The notes under the pieces are model-generated. The model worked only from the letters and a program-made list of their open reading frames with translations, was not told the DNA's origin and did not search any database. Of a stretch of DNA of 64,000 nt, positions 56,609-64,000 are shown piece after piece. Within the stretch, counting starts at the first letter, position 1. Each line of letters starts with the position of its first letter. The stretch comes from Enterobacter sp. BIGb0383 (GTDB lineage: Bacteria; Pseudomonadota; Gammaproteobacteria; Enterobacterales; Enterobacteriaceae): contig NZ_RJKQ01000001.1 in NCBI RefSeq assembly GCF_003751845.1, forward strand, positions 124,001 through 188,000, written 5' to 3'. The translations under genes and the position numbers were made by a program.

Positions 56609-57799
56609 ATGCCATTCGTTATTTATGTTTTTACTATCAGTGCCTTTGCGCTTGGACTTGCTGAATTTGTCCCGATTGGGCTGACCGATGTCATGGCACA
56701 GGGATTAGGTGTGGGCGTGGAGCAGACAGGTGCAGCGGTGACAACCTATGCACTGGGTGCAACATTTGCTGCACCTGTCCTGTCTGCGTTGACGGCGGAC
56801 TGGAGCCGGAAAAATGTGATGCTGACAACCGCCGTTGTCTTCACCGCCGGTAGCCTGGCGGCAGCGTTTGCCGCCACATTGCCTCAGCTACTGTTGGCCC
56901 GTTTCATTGCGGGTCTGGGACACGGCCTGTTTCTGGCTGCGGCATCAAGTACTGCGGCGCGTCTGGCCGGACCGGGTAAAGCCGGCAGAGCTGTCGCGGT
57001 GGTGTTTGGTGGCTTTACGCTGGCAATGGCGATCGGTGTTCCGCTAAGTACATGGCTGGGTGGCGTAGTGTCATGGCGTCCGGTTCTCGGGGCTATTGCT
57101 GCTTTCGGCGCGCTGGGATTCCTTGGCCTTTTGTTTGGCATGAAAGATCCGGTACGCAGCGTGCCTGGCGAACATAGCGGCTCAGCCATGCAGAATATCA
57201 GCATGTTGTTCAACCGCAAGTTGCTCGCCGGTGCGCTGGTGACAGTGCTGGCGTACGCAGGTTCGTTTACGGCTTACACCTTTATCGCGCCAATTCTGAC
57301 TCAGGTGACCGGAGTTACTGGCGCAACGGTGAGTCTGTTTATGCTGGTTTACGGTATCACCGCTGCGGTTGGCAATATTCTGGGTGGGAAACTCACCGAC
57401 AGCATGGGGGTCAATCGCGCAAATATCCTTATTATCAGCGGCATCGTTGTTGTCGTGCTGGGTATGTGGCTGCTGGCATCCTCACCAGTAAGCATGGGCA
57501 TTTTGGTGGCATTGCTGGGTATGCTGACCTTTGCCGCAGTGCCGGCGCTGCAGGCCCGCCTGATTGGTGTGGCTGAGCAACATGCACCTCATGCGCATGG
57601 CGTTGCTGCTGGGCTGAATATCGCGGGCTTCAACTCCGGTATCGCGCTGGGTTCGGTACTGGGCGGTATTACCATCACACACGCCGGCATCGTGTATACC
57701 GGTATCAGCGGTGCGGTGGTCTCACTGCTTGGCCTGCTGTTGCTGCTTGCACAAATCCGTCGCAGTCACGGCAGTAAATATCAGCAGGCTGAAGCGTAA
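56609..57799 (+). CDS. MFS transporter of the AraJ/DHA1 group
   Basis: A 396-residue, 12-helix DHA1 transporter: AEFVPIGLTDVMAQGLGV at the start, LTADWSRKNVM (motif A) in loop 2-3, and LARFIAGLGHGLF in helix 4. It starts at ATG 56609 with AGGAGG upstream. With the chaC gene 19 bases after it and the LysR gene beyond, it forms one unit. Confidence 0.9.
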   Translation: MPFVIYVFTISAFALGLAEFVPIGLTDVMAQGLGVGVEQTGAAVTTYALGATFAAPVLSALTADWSRKNVMLTTAVVFTAGSLAAAFAATLPQLLLARFIAGLGHGLFLAAASSTAARLAGPGKAGRAVAVVFGGFTLAMAIGVPLSTWLGGVVSWRPVLGAIAAFGALGFLGLLFGMKDPVRSVPGEHSGSAMQNISMLFNRKLLAGALVTVLAYAGSFTAYTFIAPILTQVTGVTGATVSLFMLVYGITAAVGNILGGKLTDSMGVNRANILIISGIVVVVLGMWLLASSPVSMGILVALLGMLTFAAVPALQARLIGVAEQHAPHAHGVAAGLNIAGFNSGIALGSVLGGITITHAGIVYTGISGAVVSLLGLLLLLAQIRRSHGSKYQQAEA

Positions 57800-57818
57800 G
57801 CCAGTAAAGGGGGATAAT

Positions 57819-58511
57819 ATGCTTACCCGTGAAAATATGCGTAATGGCACATTTGTCAGAGCACATGAAACGCTGCTTCCGGCGCATATGCGTTGGGACG
57901 CCGAAAAAATACGGGCATCAATGTACTCCACTCTGGAGGAGCGCCCAACGGGCGCTCCTGTCTGGGTCTTTGCCTACGGATCTTTAATGTGGAATCCCGC
58001 ACTGGCGATTGAGGAAATGCAACGGGCCTGCCTGAAAGGATGGCAGCGAAGTTTCTGTATCCGGCTGATATCCGGACGTGCCACCCCTGATGTCCCCGGC
58101 AGGATGTTATCTCTGGACGAAGGTGGAATAACCGAAGGGATGGCGTTCAGACTACCGGAGTCGACTCTTATTCATGAGCTGGAGATGGTCTGGACGCGCG
58201 AGATGATTACCGGCCTGTACCGTCCGGTCTGGGCAGATGTTTCGCTCGGAAGCGGTGAGGAAATTCAGGCGCTGGCTTTTGTGTCAGACCGGTTGCATAC
58301 GCACTACGAAAAGGACAATCTGACAGCGACCGTGGCGGCGCGCATCGCTTCTGCCTGGGGAGACATTGGCACCAATGCAGATTATGTATGGAAACTGCAG
58401 GCCACTCTCGGTGCGTGGGGAATACAGGATGATTACGTGAGTGAACTGGCCCTTGCTCTGCATGAGGCTTCCTGTATCGACAAACTTCATCAGCAAGGCG
58501 CTCCACTATGA
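57819..58511 (+). CDS. chaC: gamma-glutamylcyclotransferase, ChaC type
   Basis: A 230-residue glutathione-specific gamma-glutamylcyclotransferase. The signature YGSLMW is at residues 53-58 and the catalytic Glu is in MVWTREMITGLY. Length agrees with E. coli ChaC. It cleaves glutathione to 5-oxoproline and Cys-Gly. ATG 57819 follows AAAGGGGGA. Confidence 0.92.
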   Translation: MLTRENMRNGTFVRAHETLLPAHMRWDAEKIRASMYSTLEERPTGAPVWVFAYGSLMWNPALAIEEMQRACLKGWQRSFCIRLISGRATPDVPGRMLSLDEGGITEGMAFRLPESTLIHELEMVWTREMITGLYRPVWADVSLGSGEEIQALAFVSDRLHTHYEKDNLTATVAARIASAWGDIGTNADYVWKLQATLGAWGIQDDYVSELALALHEASCIDKLHQQGAPL

Positions 58512-59389
58512 GCCATCTGACCCATCTGCGAACGTTTCTTGAGGCCTATCGCTCTGGCTCATTTTCCAGGGCGGCTGAGCTGCTGGGCATCACCCAGCCG
58601 GCAGCATCACTGCATATCCAGTCGCTTGAGGCGCTCGTTGGCAAACGGCTTTTCATCAGGCAGGCCAGAGGCGTGACGGCTACCGAAGCTGCGGATGAGC
58701 TGGCACGATCTGTTTCCCCCTTCATTGACGGTCTGGAAGAAAAACTGTCCTCTTTCCGGTCTGGTCCGGTTCGCGGAGGAACCGTTAATCTGGCCGGTCC
58801 ACCGGATTTTATACATTCCCGGCTTGGAGCAGTTATGGCGCCATTGATGGGGGAGGGATACCGCCTGCGTTTTCATACCGGCAATAAACAGCGGATTTAC
58901 GCGTTGCTGCATGAAGGAAGCGTGGATCTTGCCGTCACCGCATCAATGCCTGATGACCGGCTGTACGGCTATGCACATTTACTGACAGAACGCATGCTGC
59001 TGGTGCATGCGCCCTCCATGTCAGGGGGGATCGGATCAAAGCCAGACGCAGAAAAGCTGTCCTCACTTCCGCTGATCGCTTACGACGAGGAGCTGCCACT
59101 GATTAGAGCACTGTGGGCCACCCTGTTCCAGAGAGCGCCTGACATGCAGGCTGCGTTTACCATTCCTGATTTGCGTATTATCCGCGACCTGGTCTGCGGC
59201 GGTCACGGATGGACGGTGCTGCCGGACTATCACTGTACGGATGACCTGAAAAGCGGACGTCTGATTTCAGTGACACCGGCAGACCTCGCCCCGACTAATC
59301 ATCTTTATCTGGTCTGGAACAAAAGGACGGCAAATAACAGCCGGACCGCCTACGTTCGGGATTACATTCTTAAAGCGTTTCCGCGCTGA
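58508..59389 (+). CDS. LysR-family regulator
   Basis: A 293-residue LysR protein, HTH at residues 6-62 (LRTFLEAYRSGSFSRAAELLGITQPAASLHIQSLEALVG). It overlaps the chaC stop in an ATGA arrangement, so it is co-translated with chaC rather than divergent from it, which is unusual for a LysR gene. Confidence 0.9.
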   Translation: MSHLTHLRTFLEAYRSGSFSRAAELLGITQPAASLHIQSLEALVGKRLFIRQARGVTATEAADELARSVSPFIDGLEEKLSSFRSGPVRGGTVNLAGPPDFIHSRLGAVMAPLMGEGYRLRFHTGNKQRIYALLHEGSVDLAVTASMPDDRLYGYAHLLTERMLLVHAPSMSGGIGSKPDAEKLSSLPLIAYDEELPLIRALWATLFQRAPDMQAAFTIPDLRIIRDLVCGGHGWTVLPDYHCTDDLKSGRLISVTPADLAPTNHLYLVWNKRTANNSRTAYVRDYILKAFPR

Positions 59390-59435
59390 TGTATAAGGCG
59401 GAAAATCATGACAGGTATCCAGCCCACTGAGTCAT

Positions 59436-60635
59436 TTATTGATTTCTGGCACCTGGCCTGAAAGCGTGGGTTTTCGCGATGTAAGCGATGAGAAAGGCGA
59501 CCGCTATAAAGACCATCAGTGCCCAGGGAAAGGATGCCGCACCGGCATGAGTGAGCAGCACGCCCCCGACAACGCCGCCGCTTGCGATAGCCAGATTCCA
59601 TGCGGTGGTCACCATCGCCTGAACAACATCGACATGGTTACCGGCCGCATCAGCCGCAGCTGTCTGCATCTGGGTTGACGCGCCGCCAAATGACCATCCC
59701 CACACGATGACTGCCAGCATGACAACGATTTGTTCTCGCATGCCCGCAGCCAGCACCACTGAAACAGTAGCCAGCGCCGCCAGGCTGAGCAGAACGAGTT
59801 TACGGAGGTGACGATCAACCAGCGTTCCGGTAATCCAGATGCCGACAAGTGCGGTAAGACCGAAAACAAGCAGGATGAGACCGACGCGCTCTGTCAGGCC
59901 CGACAACGCCAGGAACGGCCCTATAAACGTATAAAGGATGTTGTGGGCGGTCATCCATAAAAAGATGACTGCCAGAATTGGGCGCACGCCGGGCATCATG
60001 AAAACATTCCACACGGGCAAACGTCGCTCAGCCTGTTGTCCCGGCAGATCGGGAACCACCATTAATGTCCAGATAAACAAAATAACCGCCAGCGCTGCCA
60101 TCAGACCAAAAGACACTCGCCACCCCATTATGCTGCCCAGCCATGCGCCTGCCGGAGTGCCCAGTGACAGGGCAATCGGAATGCCGACCATAGCAATAGC
60201 CAGCGCGCGGCCCTGTAAATCAGCCGGAACGAGGCGCCGCGCATAGCCCGCCAGTATCCCCCAGGCCAGGCCGGCCGCCACGCCGGACATAAAGCGAGCC
60301 GCAAGCGTCAGCGAGTAACTGGTCGAAACGGTCGTAATCGTATTGAAAACCACAAAGGTTCCCACCGCCAGCAACAACACCTTTTTACGGCGCCATCCGC
60401 TGGTAAGCACCGTTAGCGGAATAGCTGCGAGCAGCGAACCCAGCGCATAGATGCTCACCAGTTGACCCGCCATCACCTGTGAAACGCCCAGACCCTGTGC
60501 GATAGCCGGAAGCAGGCCCGCCGGAAGCGTCTCGGTCAGGATGGCGATAAAGCCGGTCATGGCAAACGCCAGCAAGGGCGCCAGAGGCAACCTGTGTGAT
60601 GTTGTGGTGGTCGGAAATTCTGTATTAGCGTGCAC
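59436..60635 (-). CDS. MFS drug/sugar efflux transporter
   Basis: A 399-residue DHA1 transporter: GFIAILTETLPAGLLPAIAQGLGVSQ at the first helix, LTSGWRRKKVLL (motif A), LAARFMSGVAAGLAWGILAGYARRLV in helices 4-5. I choose GTG 60635, with AAGG six bases upstream; the longer frame up to 60761 would cross the operator. The TetR gene is divergent. Substrate unknown. Confidence 0.88.
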   Translation of the reverse strand: MHANTEFPTTTTSHRLPLAPLLAFAMTGFIAILTETLPAGLLPAIAQGLGVSQVMAGQLVSIYALGSLLAAIPLTVLTSGWRRKKVLLLAVGTFVVFNTITTVSTSYSLTLAARFMSGVAAGLAWGILAGYARRLVPADLQGRALAIAMVGIPIALSLGTPAGAWLGSIMGWRVSFGLMAALAVILFIWTLMVVPDLPGQQAERRLPVWNVFMMPGVRPILAVIFLWMTAHNILYTFIGPFLALSGLTERVGLILLVFGLTALVGIWITGTLVDRHLRKLVLLSLAALATVSVVLAAGMREQIVVMLAVIVWGWSFGGASTQMQTAAADAAGNHVDVVQAMVTTAWNLAIASGGVVGGVLLTHAGAASFPWALMVFIAVAFLIAYIAKTHAFRPGARNQ

Positions 60636-60673
60636 GATGAGCCTTTTTTGATGTATCTGAAATAGCTGAAAAA

Positions 60674-60694
60674 TTCGCAAAATAATTTTGCGAA
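60674..60694. repeat. perfect 21-base inverted repeat in the MFS leader
   Basis: TTCGCAAAAT (60674-60683), one central A, then ATTTTGCGAA (60685-60694). It lies between the TetR operator and the GTG of the efflux gene. Either an operator for a second regulator or an RNA hairpin covering the leader. Confidence 0.6.
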
Positions 60695-60701
60695 CACACA
60701 T

Positions 60702-60777
60702 ATGTATCGTTCGGTACATATATTCGAAGCTATAGATCGCATTACGGGTTGTCAAGCACATATGTATCGATTAGTAT
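60702..60777. promoter_or_regulatory. TetR operators and divergent promoters
   Basis: ATGTATCG-TT-CGGTACAT (60702-60719) is a near-perfect palindrome (7 of 8 arm positions). A second, partial copy, ACATATGTATCGATTAGTAT, spans 60758-60777. It falls between -35 TTGTCA (60749-60754) and -10 TAGTAT (60772-60777), spaced by 17, of the TetR gene. An overlapping TTGACA (60750-60755, minus strand) can serve the efflux gene. Confidence 0.7.
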
Positions 60778-60808
60778 TTATGTATTACTTGCCAGACGAG
60801 GAGAGGGT

Positions 60809-61429
60809 ATGGCTAAGATGGGACGTCCACGAACATTCGATCGCGACGAAGCAATTCGTCAGGCAATGTACCTTTTTTGGCAGTATGGCTATGAGTCCAC
60901 TTCGCTTGCCTTGCTTAAAGCAAATCTCGGTAACGGCATAACGGCACCGAGCTTTTATGCGGCATTTGGTTCGAAAGAAGCGCTGTTTGAAGAAGTTGTT
61001 GATTGCTATTCGTCAACGTATGGGCAGGTTAACGATTGCCTCTGGGACGACAGTCTCAACCCCCGTGCGGCTACTGAACTGGCGCTGCGTCGTTCTGCAA
61101 AAATGCAGACAGAGCAGGGGCATCCAGGCGGCTGTCTTATCGCGTTATCCATTAATACCTGTTCGCCCGGGCACGAGCATATTGCCCGGATTCTTGAAGC
61201 ACGACGCGCCCGTACCCGCGAAGGATTCCTTCGGTGCGTCCGTAGAGCTATTGATTCGGGCGAACTGGCCGCAGACACCGATGCACGGGCGCTGGCCACG
61301 TTTTTGCACAGCTTTGAGACCGGCCTGTCAACTGAGGCGCGTGATGGCGTAACAGGCGAGGAACTTAATGCCTCGGTATCATTTGCGATGAAGGCCTGGG
61401 ACGCAAATAGTTTGCTGAGTGAAAATTAA
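60809..61429 (+). CDS. TetR-family repressor
   Basis: A 206-residue TetR protein: HTH RTFDRDEAIRQAMYLFWQYGYESTSLALLKANLG (residues 8-41) with the TetR-type SFYAAFGSKEALF, then a helical core with a Cys-rich GGCLIALSINTCSPG typical of the YcdC/AefR-like ligand domain. ATG 60809 follows GAGGAGAGG. It probably represses the divergent efflux gene and itself. Confidence 0.9.
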   Translation: MAKMGRPRTFDRDEAIRQAMYLFWQYGYESTSLALLKANLGNGITAPSFYAAFGSKEALFEEVVDCYSSTYGQVNDCLWDDSLNPRAATELALRRSAKMQTEQGHPGGCLIALSINTCSPGHEHIARILEARRARTREGFLRCVRRAIDSGELAADTDARALATFLHSFETGLSTEARDGVTGEELNASVSFAMKAWDANSLLSEN

Positions 61430-61484
61430 CGATAAAGAGATGTTATTGAAGGCCGGTTCTGGCACTTAACTGACCGCTGCGAAG

Positions 61485-61511
61485 GTCTGTTACGAGTGAG
61501 GGGCGGACGTC
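61485..61511 (+). repeat. dispersed repeat copy
   Basis: GTCTGTTACGAGTGAGGGGC, then GGACGTC. A degraded partner, GGCCGGTTCTGGCAC, lies 30 bases upstream, as in the other copies. The rest of 61430-61600 shows no gene. Confidence 0.5.
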
Positions 61512-61600
61512 AGGTTTCACGTAAACATGTCTGCAGTATGAAACAGTGTATGCTAGCAGTTACATAATGTTATTATTGCTTAGATATTTTAAGGAAGAAC

Positions 61601-62158
61601 ATGAAAGACGATATTTTTAGATCGACCAGGATTAGGCTTTGTGCACCAAGAACCGGTGATGAAAAACATATGTCAGCATGGTATTACGATGCTTTTTATT
61701 TGCGCAGCGTTGATACAGAACCGGCATACCCACTATCAGAAGAGAAAATTGAAAAAGAAATAAAAGGAACAGACGATGCGTTTTATTTTCATATAAGAAC
61801 GCTTGATGACGACAGGCTAATAGGCTTTGCCACATTACATAGTCTGGAGTGGAATAATCAGCTTGCCACTCTTGCTATCGGCATCGGTAATGAGAAGGAC
61901 CGGGGGCAGGGATTTGGTGACGAAGCCCTTAAGCTCATCATGCGTTACGCTTTTATGGAATTGAATCTATTCCGACTGGGTCTGGAAGTCATTGCTTACA
62001 ACGGCAACGCAATTAATCTCTATCTCAGAAATGGTTTTATAAAAGAAGGCGTTATCAGAAAGGCAGTCTATCGCGATAATCAGCGGCACGACCGCATAGT
62101 AATGGGGGTTCTGCGCCCTGACTGGCTCAAAGAAAACAACAGTGAACCTGCAACCTGA
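61601..62158 (+). CDS. GNAT acetyltransferase, RimJ/RimL type
   Basis: A 185-residue GNAT protein: IRLCAPRTGDEKHMSAW, DDRLIGFATLHSLEWNNQLATLAIGIGNEKDRGQGFGDEALKLIMRYAF (acetyl-CoA loop DRGQGFG), and LEVIAYNGNAINLYLRNGFIKEGVIRKAVYRDNQRHDRIVMGVL. The RimL/SpeG pattern acts on protein N termini, antibiotics or polyamines; the acceptor here is unknown. A+T-rich, with AAGGAAG as ribosome site. Confidence 0.85.
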   Translation: MKDDIFRSTRIRLCAPRTGDEKHMSAWYYDAFYLRSVDTEPAYPLSEEKIEKEIKGTDDAFYFHIRTLDDDRLIGFATLHSLEWNNQLATLAIGIGNEKDRGQGFGDEALKLIMRYAFMELNLFRLGLEVIAYNGNAINLYLRNGFIKEGVIRKAVYRDNQRHDRIVMGVLRPDWLKENNSEPAT

Positions 62159-62715
62159 GTTCGTCGAAGGAATCACGTGCAACTCAAACCTGTCCACCGT
62201 AAACATGAGTTATCACGTTGGTGATATGCGGAACTGCTTCAGTCCGGAAGGGAAGCAGGCGCAAACCGTTTTATTGTTGACGGAATGACAGCCTGTCCGC
62301 TCATTGCACGACGCGGAGGGCTTCGTAGGCTGGATGTCTGCTATGAGCTATGAGCTATGAGTTCAACGGACGTAGAAGTTACCAGAAGCTGAGAACCATT
62401 TAGCGTCTTCGGCTACTACCCATGCCGCGAGGCGCGGATCGTGCTTTCTTATTTTCTGAGTGTTGGCAGCAAGTTAATCACTCTATGGTTAAGGATAACG
62501 TTACATTGACCCATTGAACTCACAGCACGAAGCGGACTAAATCACCGAACAGAAGTTCCGTTCTGAGTACCTCATTGCCATGCGACTATCAGTAGCCTGA
62601 ATACATCTCCCCCCCCCAGGTCCACAACATTCAATGTGGCAGAACCTGGCCGATGGCATACTTCCTCAGCTTACATTTTCTGTGCTACTTTCGTTTTTAT
62701 TTCAGAAATTAAGCC
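62159..62715. other. 557-base gene-free stretch
   Basis: No gene is supported; every frame is short. It contains CTATGAG three times in tandem (62341-62361), a run of nine C (62609-62617), and a nested hairpin, CCAGGTCCACA (62616-62626) with TGTGG (62635-62639) and ACCTGG (62644-62649). It looks like decayed sequence at a former junction. Confidence 0.6.
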
Positions 62716-63483
62716 ATGACGACCAGCATTCAGTTTAACTTCTCTACGCGCCCACTGATTCCTTTCGCCCATGATTACCCTCACGGCGCGACGGAACCCT
62801 GGCACAGTCATGACTGCGCACAGTTACTGCATACGCTGAGTGGTGTCGTCAGGGTAGAAACAGAGCAGGGCCACTGGATTGTTCCACCCAGCCGGGGCGT
62901 ATGGCTGCCAGCAGGGACACGCCATCGTCTGAACATTACCGGGCATGTTGCAGCCAGAACGCTGTTTATCGACCCTTTTGCCCGGGCTGACTTACCTTCA
63001 GTGTGTCAGGTCGTGCAGATTTCAGATTTGCTGCGAGAACTGATCATTCATTCGTTGTCGTTGCCCGAACAGTACGATGCCGGAACCCGGGAAGAGAGGA
63101 TCTACGAACTTATCCTCGATGAGATCCGCGTGATGGATGTCCTGCCATTTAACCTTCCGCAACCGACAACGCCCGCGTTACAGGCGCTGTGTCACCAGAT
63201 TCAGAACGAACCCGGCAAGGCCTGGACAGTCGCTCTGGCCGCAGCCCAACTCAACATGAGTGAGAGAACGCTGTTACGGCATTTCCAAAAACAAACGGGG
63301 CTGTCATTCAGCGAGTGGGTGCGGCGTGCAAAGCTTATGCTTGCACTCAACTATCTTGCCCAGGGGCAATCGGTTTTACGTGTGGCGCTGGAGCTCGGGT
63401 ATGAGAGCCACAGCGCATTCAGTGCCATGTTCCGACGTATTCTGGGGGCGTCTCCGGGTGATTACTTTCAGTCACGCGAATAA
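62716..63483 (+). CDS. AraC-family regulator with cupin sensor
   Basis: A 255-residue regulator. The N-terminal cupin (EPWHSHDCAQLLHTLSGVVRVETEQGHWIVPPSRGVWLPAGTRHR) is followed by a two-HTH domain (AAAQLNMSERTLLRHFQKQTGLSFSEWVRRAKL; SVLRVALELGYESHSAFSAMFRRILGASPGDYF). It belongs to the YdeO/NimR-like AraC group, which often controls an adjacent efflux pump. Its last 16 bases overlap the leuA 3' end. Confidence 0.92.
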   Translation: MTTSIQFNFSTRPLIPFAHDYPHGATEPWHSHDCAQLLHTLSGVVRVETEQGHWIVPPSRGVWLPAGTRHRLNITGHVAARTLFIDPFARADLPSVCQVVQISDLLRELIIHSLSLPEQYDAGTREERIYELILDEIRVMDVLPFNLPQPTTPALQALCHQIQNEPGKAWTVALAAAQLNMSERTLLRHFQKQTGLSFSEWVRRAKLMLALNYLAQGQSVLRVALELGYESHSAFSAMFRRILGASPGDYFQSRE

Positions 63484-64000
63484 GGTGGCAATGCATTCAG
63501 CAATGCCTGCAATGACGCGCGCGCCACATCGTTGTCGATGCACACTCCCCAGCGGCTTTCGCCATCCGCAAAGGTACAGCAGATGTACGCCGCAGAACGG
63601 CTCTCGTTGTGCCTGCCCAGCGTATGCTCATGATAGTCTTCAATCGCGAAGATGATCCTGAACTGCGATTTCAGCGCATCGGCAGCAGCAGAGAGCAATC
63701 CATTACCTTTTCCATCTAACTGAATGATGCCGTCTGCGGTCTGGATCCGTGCACGAAGCGAGATTCCACCGTCCTCAAGGCTCTCACTGCGGTAATCCAG
63801 CAATTGCCACCCGCTTGTTTGATAGCGAATATATAACGTGCGGAACAGTTGCCAGATATCCGCCAGCGTCATCTCGTGACCGCTGCGATCGGTCTGCATC
63901 TGAACATGGTGACTAAAGTCCTGCTGCAGGCGGCGCGGCAGTTTAAGACCGTGGTTTTGTTCTAATATCCACGCAGCACCACTTTTCCCTGACTGGCTAT
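63468..64000 (-). CDS. leuA: 2-isopropylmalate synthase, type 2 (C-terminal part only)
   Basis: The window covers the last 177 codons. They begin with GKSGAAWILEQNHGLKLPRRLQQDFSHHVQ, the family's linker, and continue into the LeuA regulatory (dimer) domain: ISLRARIQTADGIIQLDGKGNGLLSAAADALKSQF, then SRSAAYICCTFADGESRWGVCIDND. The full enzyme joins acetyl-CoA to 2-oxoisovalerate, the first step of leucine synthesis; the catalytic TIM barrel lies outside the window. This pattern belongs to the long 'type 2' LeuA, not to the E. coli leu-operon enzyme, so the genome probably has a second leuA. Confidence 0.85.
   Translation of the reverse strand, partial: SQSGKSGAAWILEQNHGLKLPRRLQQDFSHHVQMQTDRSGHEMTLADIWQLFRTLYIRYQTSGWQLLDYRSESLEDGGISLRARIQTADGIIQLDGKGNGLLSAAADALKSQFRIIFAIEDYHEHTLGRHNESRSAAYICCTFADGESRWGVCIDNDVARASLQALLNALPPYSRD

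Noticed and set aside
62341-62361. Three tandem CTATGAG units as a possible CRISPR or VNTR
   Set aside because: Too short and without spacers; nothing like a CRISPR array is present in the window.
62609-62617. Run of nine C as a phase-variation switch
   Set aside because: It does not lie in or near the start of any supported gene.

Overview
The window looks like a chromosomal segment of a G+C-rich member of the Enterobacteriaceae (Enterobacter / Lelliottia / Klebsiella-like). The basis is Fur- and CRP-type sites in enterobacterial form, close relatives of E. coli YahK, YjaB, ChaC and MalY, and a complete galactan-utilisation (gan) locus like that of Dickeya/Erwinia chrysanthemi. No rRNA, tRNA, CRISPR array or intact insertion sequence was seen.

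Bases 1-27,550 look like ordinary, G+C-rich core or old accessory DNA. First comes a Fur-controlled ferric-siderophore uptake operon on the minus strand: TonB-dependent receptor, periplasmic binding protein, two FecCD-type permeases, ATPase and an FhuF-type reductase. All genes overlap or nearly touch. Then come a membrane-anchored alpha/beta hydrolase, a tiny exported peptide, two uncharacterised proteins, a cupin, a LysR regulator and a YahK-like alcohol dehydrogenase. From 14.2 to 25.5 kb lies the gan locus. The outer-membrane porin GanL admits galactan fragments, exported endogalactanase GanA cuts them, GanE with GanFG and GanK imports the oligomers, and cytoplasmic GanB releases galactose. 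LacI-family GanR is the likely regulator. A free-standing PTS EIIB domain sits unexpectedly at the end of the operon. A TPR protein closes this part.

Bases 27,550-63,480 are a mosaic of small accessory cassettes. Most are a regulator next to, or divergent from, one or two enzymes or transporters. There are seven LysR genes in the window (six of them here), two TetR, two AraC, and a MarR-acetyltransferase fusion. The TetR at 31.2 kb and its target share a near-identical palindromic operator placed between the -35 and -10 boxes. A short dispersed repeat containing ATGAGYGA-GAGCGGACGT or its partner GTCCGCTTCTGG recurs between the cassettes.

The most unusual stretch is 34.1-40.3 kb, visibly A+T-richer than its surroundings. 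It holds a small acidic orphan, a sigma-region-4-like HTH protein fused to an HNH nuclease domain, a tyrosine recombinase killed by one stop codon just before its catalytic tyrosine, a glycine-zipper protein with a possible nuclease-like D...QxK motif, and an overcoming-lysogenization-type (OLD-like) SMC/RecF-like ATPase. I read this as a candidate defence or mobile-element remnant; its function is inferred, not shown. The right edge enters the 3' part of a type-2 LeuA (2-isopropylmalate synthase) gene.
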